64,000 nt of DNA. Source: Tremella fuciformis. Its lineage: Eukaryota > Basidiomycota > Tremellomycetes > Tremellales > Tremellaceae. The stretch spans positions 2,542,001 through 2,606,000 of the forward strand of contig CP136490.1 of assembly GCA_032768795.1 (NCBI GenBank), in the 5' to 3' direction. The notes under the pieces are model-generated. The model was not told the DNA's origin. It searched no databases and saw nothing but the letters and a program-made list of their open reading frames with translations. A program made the position numbers and the translations under genes. Below, piece by piece: positions 10,688 to 21,100 of the stretch; positions within the stretch are counted from its first letter, which is position 1, and each line of letters opens with the position of its first letter.

Positions 10688-11966
10688 GAGGCAATACGAG
10701 ACTGTAGAAACCAGCACCGCGCTCAGGTGTGTAAATCCGACAGAGTAACTATACTATGGTCACGTCTGCTTGTCACCTTGCATGAGCCTTATCATTGAGT
10801 TTTTCCATAGCCTGCTCCAAAACCCATAATTGACCCCAGCTACTCATGAGTCTCAAACTTGGATTTCGTAGCTCGTTGCAATTTAACAATTCCATAGCGC
10901 TGAACAAGACGATCATCGGTCGCAAACCTCAGCTCCTTATAGAGTCTCTTCGACCTTGATGTGTGGATCAAGGGTGAGGTTAAACACAGTAGCCGGCCAC
11001 GCCGCCGCACGGCTCTGCAGTAGGACGCTTTCCTTTACGTACTGATACGGCTAGGCTAGACTTTTGTCCTGTAGATTACGGTGGACCTCCGGACCGCGTG
11101 TGGTACTGCAATCGTTAAGGCGCGGTGGCTGTAGTGGCTCAGGCAGCACAGGACAGCAGCGAAGTGCTAGCTGTAACGCATCCTCCCCTTTGGGGGTCTG
11201 AGGCGCAGCTCTGAGACGCTTCCCCGTAATCGATTGGACATTCCAAGGAAAGTTTGCCGCCTCCTCAAACATCAACCGGATTCCTTGCTGTATTGTTTTC
11301 AGCTCAGATTGGAGCCAACAACGACGGTCTCGTTGACATACTAAAATCCCCACGACCAATCTCGGTGAAACGACAAGTCCGGAGTCCGACAATGATACGA
11401 TCTCTTGCGCTCGAGTGCTGAGCAGTCCAGTTCTGATACACACCAAGAGCGATACGCTTACCGCCTGAAGATGTGCACGGAGACAGCGGACTGGACGAGA
11501 ACCTCACCCTGCACGGACGGAAACAGTCCCATCTGGAGTGCTCTCGGGACCTTGCGGACCTACTGGCTGGAGGATACGCTGGGGACGCAGTTGCTTGTCG
11601 GTTTTCCGGAATGGTTGCGCGGAAGGGCAATTGGCAACCTCAGAGTACGTCGAATCGAATCACAGGCGGAGGAGGTGCGTTGCGGTGTGCAATGGTCCTC
11701 AGGATGTGATAATAGATTTGTCTTGTAGGGTGATCCCCCTCGTATCAAGCGCTGAAAACCAAAGGCATATCACACCACTCACACTTCCCTCCATCTCGCT
11801 CTTGAATGGAGCAGCGTCGAGACACACTCATCTTGACAATATAACGCTCCCACTTCTGTGTCTTTCTCTATAACCCCAACTCAAGACCCAGGATCGACAC
11901 AACGTCTCCACTGACCCGTAGACCTGCTATCAGATACGCGCCTGACGCCATTGCCTCCTCATAGAC
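10688..11966. other. Intergenic spacer in the tandem array
   Basis: This stretch is about 1.3 kb. Overlapping minus-strand frames exist around 11051-11630, but they lack convincing composition, conserved motifs or splice structure, so I do not call a gene. The last ~200 bp, with a TATA-like CTATAA near 11870 and pyrimidine-rich sequence, is the probable promoter of the gene at 11967. Confidence 0.35.
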
Positions 11967-12584
11967 ATGTCTGTCAACAGCGAGCTCGTACGGTACGGTA
12001 TTGAGGATACAAATCGCTCCCGTCCACCCTCAGCCTTGACTAATAATGTGGATGTGCAAGCAGCTGAGGCTTGTTCCACTGCTGCTCAGATGAAGCTCTA
12101 TGTGAGCACCCAAAGTTGCTGCATGGGTCGCCACCCAGTGCTCTGGCACGTGCAGAAGACTCTGGAAGACAACCAGTTCTGGAAATTGGAAATGGTCGAG
12201 AAGAGCCCCACTTCCACCAGTCTGGGCTACTCTTCCGCAAATGGGAAGAGGATGATCGAGTGGAAGTCTGGACTGGGCCTGGACCTTGTCAAAGTCACAG
12301 ACTGTACCGCTAGTGGGGTCACAACTCCTTATTGCGCGTATCGCAGCCGCGTACTCGCCTACCTTGAGATCCGGCCTCCAGGGGTGGAATCCGTATTCAC
12401 CAAAGCCCTCGTGGGCAACAAAGCTTTCACTGATCGCAACCACTTCAGATTAACGGCTGACTGGACCTTACCAGCGGACCCGCTCGGTCGTGATCTGGCG
12501 GACGCAGTTTGGGCCACCATTGACCAACTTCCAGCAACGACTACCAATCGCTTCAGTGTTGCCAGTTGGTTTGAAGCCCCGTGA
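11967..12584 (+). CDS. Tandem-family protein, subtype B copy 1 (unknown function)
   Basis: This intronless 205-residue protein is clearly paralogous to those at 14720 and 16105. Shared blocks in order are YGIEDT...RPP at the N-terminus, AxACSTAA, then RxxVLWHVQKTLEDNQFW (about residues 54-72), LGYSSANGKRMIEW (about 85-98), VKVTD...SGVTT, and DWTLPADPLGRDL near residue 170. No signal peptide, transmembrane segment or known catalytic motif is seen. A consensus splice donor (GTGAGT) overlaps the last codons, so an alternative spliced C-terminus running into 12645-12925 (Cys-rich) is formally possible. Function is unknown. Confidence 0.78.
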   Translation: MSVNSELVRYGIEDTNRSRPPSALTNNVDVQAAEACSTAAQMKLYVSTQSCCMGRHPVLWHVQKTLEDNQFWKLEMVEKSPTSTSLGYSSANGKRMIEWKSGLGLDLVKVTDCTASGVTTPYCAYRSRVLAYLEIRPPGVESVFTKALVGNKAFTDRNHFRLTADWTLPADPLGRDLADAVWATIDQLPATTTNRFSVASWFEAP

Positions 12585-13081
12585 GTCCCAATATGGGGCG
12601 ACTGAATCTGTTTAATTTTTGCCCCTCACAGCCACTGGTTTTGTTCACTCGTCCTACACTTCCCCTTGGCATGCATAGATATTTGTGAGCGCGCAGGCTG
12701 TGGTGGGCCATATGCAGCTTCTAGAGCCTGCTGCTGCAGAAATCGTCTAACACAAAGGGAAAGATGGTGCGAACGAAGCTGCTTTGGCGGCCTTAAACCA
12801 TCCGAGCTTGTCACGATGAGACCAGGTCTTCGCATCGCATCAATCCCTCCTCGGAGCGTTGTGGCAAAAATCTCTCTCACCTGCGATGCCATGAGTCTTG
12901 GAGTCCGTGAGATGGGAACCCATTGAACACTCAACGACTCACTGTCTCATTGTGGCTGTGACTTTGGTCGGGACGGACGTACTTCGCCGAATGATGTTTT
13001 CCTCCGCGACTCGTTAAAGCAGCCTTGGTGACATATGGGACGAGCTCAGAGCGCGCGCGAGAAAGACACGCGCGGCCGCGC

Positions 13082-13140
13082 TGCTCCAGTGTCGAGGCTC
13101 CAGTGTCGAGGCTCCAGTGTCGAGGCTCCAGTGTCGAAGC
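13082..13140 (+). repeat. 14-bp minisatellite (GCTCCAGTGTCGAG)n
   Basis: Four near-identical head-to-tail copies of GCTCCAGTGTCGAG are visible, the last one diverging into GCTTCAGCGTCG. Confidence 0.9.
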
Positions 13141-13525
13141 TTCAGCGTCGCGTCCGAATATGAGGCGTCGGGCTCGCTTCTCGACTGTACAGTAGTGTAC
13201 ATCCCTCGGTCAGCTCTCGATCCAGATTCATGCATGAGCTTGCGAGTGCAATGCTCCCTGTCATTGCCCCTCCTTATGTCCGATGGTAGGTTGGGAATCG
13301 CATCCCCAATACCATTCGCTGTCCCCTTCGTGTACCGCAGGTTGCGATTTCTTCAAGCTGCAAACATGCCCTCCATTCTTCTTAGGTGGCGACGCAGTTG
13401 TAGGATATTCTTCCCCGCACATATCTAAGTCTGGAGACTAGCTTCTCGCTCTTCTTATTGATCCCTGATTTAGTGTTGCTGAACGGCTGCACCGCCATGA
13501 CAACGCCTGCCGGAATCGCTTCTTT

Positions 13526-13542
13526 CCCCCCCCCCCCCCCCC
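13526..13542 (+). repeat. Poly-C homopolymer (17 C)
   Basis: An uninterrupted run of 17 cytosines. Its exact length in the genome is uncertain because such runs are error-prone in sequencing. Confidence 0.85.
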
Positions 13543-13589
13543 TACGCTGCAGAGAAAGCCAGGACTTATTTTTCTGCCGGCCTTCTGCA

Positions 13590-14184
13590 TAGGTCACGCC
13601 AACCCTGCCAGCTGACCCGGAGGCGCCGCCTGGCTTTCCAAGAAGCAGAACATATTCGAAACGATGAGGAGGCAGCACGCTTCATCACAACTAAGACTTT
13701 GAGCATGGCTCGCCAGTCAGTCACTTGGCATATTGTCAAAACACTAGAGGATCCAGAGTACTGGACACTAGAACAGGCGGAAAGCAACGCATCCTATTAC
13801 GGTCTTGGACTCTCCTGCCCCGACTAGAGAAGAGGAGTGTTCTATGACATATCGACAAGAGGCTTCAGAATCTACGATTACTCGGCCAATGGAACACTGA
13901 CGCAGTACAGCGCCGATGAGAACAACCATGTATGTCATCTGCAAATCTGCAATCAAGCTCCTCCTGGTGGAATCATTTTTGCGACGACCGCATACGAGTC
14001 GACCGAAATCTGTGAGAGGAGTCGCCCTGGTGTCGATGCATTCTGGCGCCTCCCGGACGACGTATATGGTCGTACCATGTCGGAGCGGGCGAGGGACCTC
14101 ATCATCAACAAGGCTACTCGGCCAGGTATGGGGGAGGCATTCCATATGGCTGAGAGCTGGGGACGGCAAGTTCCCAAATGGTGA
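13590..14184 (+). pseudogene. Broken tandem-family copy, subtype A
   Basis: This is a degenerate copy closest to the A gene at 9989. In one frame it reads AEHIRNDEEAARF, SMARQSVTWHIVKTLEDPEYW, SCPD-stop-RRG, YSANGTLTQYSA and WRLPDDVYG, ending at the stop 14182-14184. The stop TAG at 13825-13827 sits exactly where the intact A copy has tryptophan (SCPGWRR), a one-base TGG-to-TAG change. The segment equivalent to about the first 50 residues of the A gene is unrecognisable, and a poly-C tract lies just upstream. A shorter downstream product from an internal start is possible but unlikely. Confidence 0.75.
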
Positions 14185-14719
14185 TGATGGACTGTATACC
14201 CCACCGAGCACCCGATTTGATGTACTCTATACTGACTGCCCTTGCATCTTTTTGCCTGTTTTTAGCTACGGTATCTCATCACCCTTCGTCACCTCGCACG
14301 AGTGCAGAGTATGGTCATGATGTATGTACAGCCTCGTCGCGGGTGAAAATCGAGCCTTTCCCTTCTACTGTTACAAGCTGTCATGGCGAATATCCTTTTG
14401 GCAACACTGTGAACACTGGACTTGGTCAATTCGTGACACGTCGTGTGTATTGATGTCGATGTGATATGACGTCTGTTCTCGAATGTAGCTTTGACTTGGG
14501 ATGCGTTTCATATTCGTAGGACTTGTACATGATCGCTCCGCTGTGCCCAAGGCGGATTCTCCTTTCTTCCCGTTCACCTTCCGTATGGAGCGGTAAGAAG
14601 ATAGTCTTTCGACTATATCAGGCGCGGGCTTCTGGGCACCTGGTAAGACACACCCAAAAGTCCTGTCAACAACACGTCGCCCTGCTTCTCGAAAAGAGTC
14701 AAAGATTCATCCTTTCGTT
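14185..14719 (+). promoter_or_regulatory. Spacer and probable promoter of B copy 2
   Basis: No gene was recognised. It separates the broken A copy from the next B gene and must contain its promoter. Confidence 0.3.
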
Positions 14720-15346
14720 ATGCACACGACTTTCGAGAGCGCTCTAGCAGAATTCGGTATCGAGGACACCGAGCACTCCCGTCCGCCCTGGGCCACGTCC
14801 ACCGATCCCCAGGTTCGATATGCCCAGGCCTGCTCCACGGCTGCTGAGACCAGAATCTACGTGGATACGCAAAGATTCTGCATGGGTCGCTGCTCCGTCC
14901 TCTGCCACGTACAGAAAACACTGGACGATCCGCAGTTCTGGACACTTCAGATAATAGAGCGCAGTAATGAGCGAATAGCTCTCGGGTACTCTTCCGCCCA
15001 TGGCAGGCGAATGATCGAGTGGGGGCTCGGACAAGACAAAAATTGTGTAAAAGTCACAGACCGCGCTCCTAGCGGGGCCATAACTCTCTACTACGCGTTC
15101 CGCGACAAAGTCGCTGCGTCGCTTCAGATCTTCCCGCCGGAGGCGGAGTCTGTATTCGTAAAGACCCTGTCGGAAGACGGCACTTACTCTAAAGACGCCT
15201 ACAATGCGCCGTATGACTGGGGGCTGCCCGCAGACCCGCTGGGCCGTGAGCTTGTGGACCCAATCTTGGAGATCATTTCCAACTTGAATCCTACCACGTC
15301 CGTTGAGTGCGGGATCGAAGAATGGTTTCAAACTGGAGCAACATAG
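14720..15346 (+). CDS. Tandem-family protein, subtype B copy 2 (unknown function)
   Basis: This intronless 208-residue paralogue of the gene at 11967 carries FGIEDTEHSRPP, ACSTAAET, CSVLCHVQKTLDDPQFW (the W of VLWHV is C here), LGYSSAHGRRMIEW, a TLYYA block, and DWGLPADPLGREL. The ~150 bp after the stop are similar to the sequence after the B copies at 11967 and 16105, so flanking DNA was duplicated with the gene. Function and location in the cell are unknown; no targeting signals are visible. Confidence 0.78.
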   Translation: MHTTFESALAEFGIEDTEHSRPPWATSTDPQVRYAQACSTAAETRIYVDTQRFCMGRCSVLCHVQKTLDDPQFWTLQIIERSNERIALGYSSAHGRRMIEWGLGQDKNCVKVTDRAPSGAITLYYAFRDKVAASLQIFPPEAESVFVKTLSEDGTYSKDAYNAPYDWGLPADPLGRELVDPILEIISNLNPTTSVECGIEEWFQTGAT

Positions 15347-16104
15347 AGCAGGCAATTTCCACCGAACGGATTGCCTTGATCACTGGCACGGTCATTCGTA
15401 CTCTTCACCCAAAACCCAATTAGGCTTCGCATGTATGCATATCTACTTGCAGTGCAGACTCTGGAGCTGTGAGCCCCCCACAGTCGACTGAAGCCTCGCG
15501 AAGGAGGCTCCTCTAGCTGACGTCCTTGACGTGTGAACGCGTCAGAACACTGCAAGATACTGTATACAGCTAGCAGGGAAACAATCTTGGGGCATGAGGA
15601 GTTACGGGACGTTGTTCATCACTGCGACCACTAGTATGTTAATAGCAGCGTCACTCTCGAGCGGATTCCCACACCAAATGGTCGCCTCAGTACCGTGCGC
15701 ACTCCCTGGTGGGGGACCGGTGGCGTGAGGGCTCGAGGCTGATCATGAATGAGAAGAGATCATGATGTCAGAGGATGATCTTGACATTACGAGCACGACT
15801 TTGCTCTCTCTACCAATGGCGATCGGCAATGCTAGGCTACGTGAATTTGAGGGACAGCAAAAGGAGGTGCAATAAATTGTGCAATGCTCTCACAATGTGA
15901 TATGAATTTCTCGTATGATCTCCCTTGTCCTGTGCACCTTTGTTTCTGGCACTCATATCAAATTCATGTCGACAGCCTTTGGCTTTATAAGACTCGCGCT
16001 GTTGTGCCCCCCCCCTGTGATCCACGACATTCCAAGCCGTACCGTCTTTTCCACCAACGCGTGATTCTGCCGACAGACAAGCACCAACGAGACGTTCTTT
16101 CGAC
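15347..16104 (+). promoter_or_regulatory. Duplicated 3' flank of B copy 2 and promoter of B copy 3
   Basis: No gene is called. The first part is homologous to the region following 16746. A TTTATAA box (15984-15990) and a 9-base C run (16007-16015) lie upstream of the ATG at 16105. Confidence 0.4.
15984..15990 (+). promoter_or_regulatory. TATA-like box of B copy 3
   Basis: TTTATAA lies 115 bp upstream of the start codon at 16105, a plausible TATA position in a fungal gene. There is no experimental support. Confidence 0.4.
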
Positions 16105-16746
16105 ATGAACCCTGCTATCGACACAGACAGCTCTTTGGACATCGACAAAGTGCTTGAAGGGTACGGTATCGTGGACACTGATCACTCCCGTCCGCCCTCA
16201 GCCTTGACTGAGAATTCAGAGGTTAAAGCAGCCGAGGCTTGCTCCAACGATGCTGAGACCGAACTCTACGTCCTTACTCTAGCGCTCTGCTTGGCTCGTG
16301 AATCTGTCCTCTGGCATGTGCAGAAAACTCTACAGGACACGAAGTTCTGGACACGTGTGCAAGTTGAAGAAAATGCCCGGATGAAATATCTAGGGTTCTC
16401 CTCCCCAAGCGGCAAGAGGATGATATCGTGGGGATACGGACGCGATGCGCACGTCTCAGTCTTTGACCTATCACAGAGCGGCTTTACAAGTTTGTACCAG
16501 GCCTCCCGGCTGACCCCTAAAGCACGTCTGCATATCGATCCATCAATAGAGGAAGATCCCCTTTTCGAAATATCCCTCGAAAATGGCCAACAGCACATTA
16601 AGCAAAATCACTGCGGCGTGTCAGCCAACTGGGATTTGCCCGCAGATCCGCTGGGCAGTGAGCTTCTCCATCAAGTCTGGGCCATGATATCCAAACTCCC
16701 ACCGACCGAAAATGAGGTCGAGACCGTCACTTGGTTCTACAGTTAA
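16105..16746 (+). CDS. Tandem-family protein, subtype B copy 3 (unknown function)
   Basis: This intronless 213-residue protein is the third B-type paralogue. It keeps YGIVDTDHSRPPSALT, AEACSNDAET, ESVLWHVQKTLQDTKFW, LGFSSPSGKRMISW and NWDLPADPLGSEL. The centre (between about residues 100 and 165) is the most diverged part. The pattern of strongly kept N-terminal and C-terminal blocks suggests a folded domain under selection rather than decay. It is the last member of the array; the next gene is on the opposite strand. No known function. Confidence 0.78.
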   Translation: MNPAIDTDSSLDIDKVLEGYGIVDTDHSRPPSALTENSEVKAAEACSNDAETELYVLTLALCLARESVLWHVQKTLQDTKFWTRVQVEENARMKYLGFSSPSGKRMISWGYGRDAHVSVFDLSQSGFTSLYQASRLTPKARLHIDPSIEEDPLFEISLENGQQHIKQNHCGVSANWDLPADPLGSELLHQVWAMISKLPPTENEVETVTWFYS

Positions 16747-17021
16747 ACGGGCTAGGAGAGGCGACTTCCATCAGATTGTTTGCCTCAACCAGTGGCACAG
16801 TCAATCGTACTCTTCACGCATGACGCATTTCCGCTCGACAGCCATACACATTCATATGCCCGTAGCTTTGTGTTGGTCACGTATTCACCGAGCCTACTTT
16901 GGCTGCAGGGAACATCGAGTAGACTGACAGTCATTCGGCGAGCGATGCTCTTGTCCAGGAAGCATTCACAGCCATCACAGATGCGAGCTTGTCACGACGG
17001 GGTATCCCGATCGCTTCAACC

Positions 17022-17745
17022 CTAATGACTGTTCGCGTACTCGCTACCTCTTACTGCCCCGCCGATCGTACCGGCGATAATGAACAGCAGCGCCACGCAT
17101 ATGATGATCTTCCACTTCATGTTCTTCCACCACATCGCCCGATGCGCCGAACGAGCCGTCGACTTGAACGTCTGCGATTGAACGACGAGCTGGTCTGCAC
17201 ATCGTCAGCGTGATGTCACTGGCCTCCAGGGCAACGAAGCTCGTAGAAGAACTGCCTCGAGAGGTGATACGCAGGAGAGGCCTCCCTTTTAGGCACTCGA
17301 GACGAAAACTCACCTGTCCGCTGCTGAAGGTGCTCCATCCGCTCGCCTCTCTCTTGTATCGCTTCGATATTTTTGTGCATGGCATCCTGGGTCTCGCGCA
17401 GACCTTCTCGGATCGCAGCGATTTTTTGGGCTTGCGGTCCTTGCGGCTGTCCGTCCTTTGCATCCTCCGTAGTGGCGACATTGTTTGGGTTGTCGTATGC
17501 CGGGGGCGCGTCGCGCGTTGAGGACGTCGATCCCTGTCGTTGTAGCTGTGCGGGAGGCGCGGTGCCCAGCAACGCTGCGAGTCAGCAAGCCACTTAAGCG
17601 GAATGCTGGTAGAAGGTAGCTTTGAAGTATTCCACCCGTCCGGTCACTCACGCTGCCTCGTATCTAGCCGCGCAGGCGGGGCGCCCGGCTTGGAGTTGGG
17701 GAACAGTCGCGTCTCAGACGACGGCGAGTATGGCTCGGCGGACAT
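17022..17745 (-). CDS. Synaptobrevin/VAMP-type R-SNARE (Snc1/2-like)
   Basis: This is a predicted exocytic v-SNARE on secretory vesicles. The ATG at 17745 opens a Pro/Ser-rich N-terminus (MSAEPYSPSSETRLFPNSK). Three exons join to a SNARE motif (KIAAIREGLRETQDAMHKNI, then ERGERMEHLQQRT, then QLVVQSQTFKSTARSAHRAM) carrying the zero-layer arginine. The SNARE motif is followed by MWWKNMKWK and one transmembrane helix (IIICVALLFIIAGTIGG). The stop is at 17022-17024. There is no longin domain, so it is Snc/VAMP2-like rather than Ykt6, Sec22 or Nyv1. It is divergently paired with clathrin heavy chain across a 442-bp spacer. Confidence 0.9.
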
Positions 17746-18187
17746 GGCTTGAACGCTGCCCGAGTATGGTGCAGGACCGACAACGGCAAGAAGAAGGACC
17801 AAGACATCGTCGATCTGGAGGTGACGGAACACGCATTGTCTCTGCGCTCTTTTCAACCCTCCCCGACTCTCCTTTCTCTGTGTCTAAATCGCACGGGGAA
17901 AAGGCCTGGGCAAGAAAAGTGCCACACCGCCACATTCACTCACGATAGGCGTGGGTGAATTTGATTCCGCTCCACCCGGGCGTAGCGTCACCGCCCTCGA
18001 GCTCGTCGACGTCAACCGCGTCCATCTCAACACCATCCTCATTCCTCTCTACTTCCCTATCTCCATCGCGACTGTCTGGGCACAGTCGATATCATAATCT
18101 CACCCCGTTTGGCTCCCACATATACCCCGAAACATCCTGTGCGACGACCAGTAACGACCAGTGAGAAGCGGGTGGGAATCCGGCACC
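17746..18187. promoter_or_regulatory. Divergent promoter between R-SNARE and clathrin heavy chain
   Basis: This 442-bp intergenic stretch lies between two start codons facing away from each other. It is pyrimidine-rich near the clathrin start. No specific factor site could be assigned. Confidence 0.6.
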
Positions 18188-21100
18188 ATGGCCGACAAGC
18201 CCATCACCGTGAGAAGCATGATGGAGGAAGAACAGCAGCGACTGACAATCAGTTCACCGAGCACCTACAGCTCACGGCTCTGGGTATCCAGCCGACCAGC
18301 ATCAGCTTTCAGAACTTGACGCTGGAGAGTGATCACTTCATCTGCGTGTGAGTGCTTGGGGCGCATTCCTCCCTTCCTCGTGATACCCCTTCCAGCTCGT
18401 GTCAGCTAGACCTCACTCTTTCACCTCAAGCTGTGACTTGGAGACCTTATTCGACATCTGCTTACAAAGGACGCCGCTGACGGACAGACGCGAGACCGCA
18501 AATGACACCAACCAAGTGGTCATTGTCGACCTGGCTGACGCCAACAATGTGATCCGCAGACCCATCACAGCCGACTCGGCCATCATGCACCCCAAGGAGA
18601 AGATCATTGCCTTGAAAGGTGAGCTGTCTCCTTAAGTGCGACTCTGAGCGTCTCCCTTCGGCGGGACAAAACTCCTCCAGCTCGCCCGCATTCCTTCTCA
18701 CTTCAGTATAGCGTAGCGCATAGCTCGCACCCGACGACTTAGGCAGACAGGGATACATCCTAGATACACACGGCGGACGGAGCTGATCAGCAGCTGGACG
18801 TCAACTCCAGGTCTTCAACCTTGCCTCGAAGCAGAAAGTCGGGTCGCACTTGATGAATGAGGATGTGACGTACTGGACATGGATCAACGACACGACCTTG
18901 GGTATGGTGACGGACTCGCAGGTGTACCACTGGAAGGTCACAGAAGGCCAGGCGGCACCTAGTAAGGTTGGTTCGGCGCGCGCTCCTCTCCTCCCTGCTG
19001 CAGCTCATCACAGGTGTTTGACCGACACGTATCCTTGTCCGGTAACCAAATCATTTCCTACCGAGCGTCTCATGACGGACAATGGCTTGTCCTTGTCGGC
19101 ATCTCCTCCAACGCGAATGCCGGCCAACCAGGCCAGACAGCCTTCAAGATCAAAGGATCCATGCAGCTGTACTCGCTCGAGCGAGGGGTATCACAACCCA
19201 TCGAGGGACATGCGGCAGCATTCGCTCTGCTAAAACAGGACGGCGCTGCTCAACCGAGCAAGCTCTTCTGCTTTGCTGTACGGCAGGCGAACGGGGCAAA
19301 GGTGAGCAATGGTCGCCGTGCTGTGTGTTTGAAGCTCATCCCAGCTCCACATCGTTGAAATCGGCAACACCCCTCCCAATCCCCCCTTCCCCAAGAAAGC
19401 CGTCGATGTCTTCTTCCCGCCGGAAGCTGTCAACGACTTCCCTGTCTCGATGCAGGTTTCGCAGAAACATGGCATCATCTACCTCGTCACGAAGTTCGGT
19501 TTCATCCACCTCTACGAAATCGAGTCTGGACAATGTATCTACATGAACCGGATATCGGGCGAGACAATCTTCACGACAGCGGAGTACGAACAGGCGAATG
19601 GTATCATTGGAGTGAACAGGAAGGGTCAGGTTTTGAGCGTGTCCGTGGACGAGGAGACGATCGTGCCGTACATCCAGCGTATGTCTGTGTCAGTTATGAC
19701 CTCCACAACTTATCGGCAGAATCTCTCAACAACCCGGAACTTGCTATCAAGCTGGCCACACGAGCCGGTCTGCCCGGTGCAGACCAAATGATCCAGCAGC
19801 AATATCAGATCTTCATCCAGAACGGACAGTACGGTGAAGCCGCCAAGATTGCCGCAAACTCGCCCAGAGGGCTTCTACGAACGCCTCAAACGATCGAGAC
19901 GTTCAAAAAGATCCCCAATGTCCCCGGAACCCTTTCTCCCATCCTGCAGTACTTCGGTATCCTCCTCGAGAAGGGAGAACTCAACAAGTACGAGTCTCTG
20001 GAGCTTGCACGGCCAGTCATCCAACAGGGCAAGAAGCAATTGCTGGAGAAGTGGTTGAAGGAGAACAAGGTCGGTCGATTCGCTGACGGAAGACCACGTC
20101 GCTCACATCTAGCTCGAGTGTAGTGAAGAGCTTGGAGATCTCGTCCGGATGAGTGACATGAACCTCGCCCTCTCCGTCTATCTTCGCGCCAATGTCCCGA
20201 ACAAGGTCGTTGCATGCTTCGCTGAGACAGGCCAATTCGACAAGATTGTGCTTTACTCCAAGAAGGTCAACTATACACCCGACTACGCCGCTCTTCTGCA
20301 GCATCTGGTGCGGATCAACCCCGATAAGGGTGCCGAGTTTGCCACTCAGCTCGTCAACGATGAGAATGGTCCAATGGTGGATCTGAACCGGGTTGTCGAC
20401 ATCTTCATGTCCCAAAACATGATCCAGCAGGCAACTTCGTTCCTCTTGGATGCGTTGAAGGACAACAAGCCCGAGCAGGGGCCTTTGCAAACCCGACTGC
20501 TTGAGATGAACTTGGTCAACGCGCCCCAGGTGGCGGACGCTATCCTGGGCAACGAGATGTTCTCGCACTACGATCGTCCCAGGATCGCCAACTTGTGCGA
20601 GAAGGCCGGATTGATGCAACGCGTGAGTCCTGACACTCATGACTGGGCATCCGCTTATGAGTAGGCGTTGGAGCACTACGAGGATGACAACGACATCAAG
20701 CGATGTGTTGTGCACACCAATCTGTACAACGCGGAGTGGCTTGTCAACTACTTTGGCCGCCTGACTGTCGAGCAGTCGTTTGCGTGTCTCGAGGAGATGC
20801 TCAAGAGTAATATGCGCCAAAACCTGTCTGTGGTGGTCCAAATCGCAACGAAATATTCGGATCTGCTCGGTCCTGTCAAGCTGATCGAGCTCTTCGAGAA
20901 GTTCAAGTCGTCTGACGGTAAGTCGGAATCTGCCGATGTAGAGTATAGAGGCTTATTCCAGGTCTTTACTATTACCTCGGATCGATAGTCAACCTCAGCG
21001 AGGACCCAGAAGTCAACTTCAAGTACATCCAGGCAGCTACACGCACTGGCCAGATTCGCGAAGTCGAGCGCGTCTGTCGAGAGTCGAACTTCTACAACCC

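Larger units (their letters stand above)
12585..13589. other. Spacer with minisatellite and poly-C tract
   Basis: No gene is called here. The first ~150 bp resemble the sequence after the B copies at 15347 and 16747 (CACTGG... followed by a GCAT-rich block), so they are a duplicated 3' flank. The region also contains a short minisatellite (13082-13140) and a 17-base C run (13526-13542). Confidence 0.5.

Noticed and set aside
11051..11630. Overlapping minus-strand frames in the tandem-array spacer
   Set aside because: No start context, conserved motif or splice structure, and no counterpart in the other spacers.
12645..12926. Cys-rich frame after B copy 1 as a separate gene
   Set aside because: It has no ATG at its start and overlaps a 3' flank shared with the other B copies; at most an alternative spliced C-terminus.
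20017..20841. 274-codon open frame antisense to clathrin heavy chain
   Set aside because: It lies wholly within a conserved clathrin exon on the other strand and has no motif of its own; a shadow of codon bias. The same applies to the 279-codon frame at 21258-22097.
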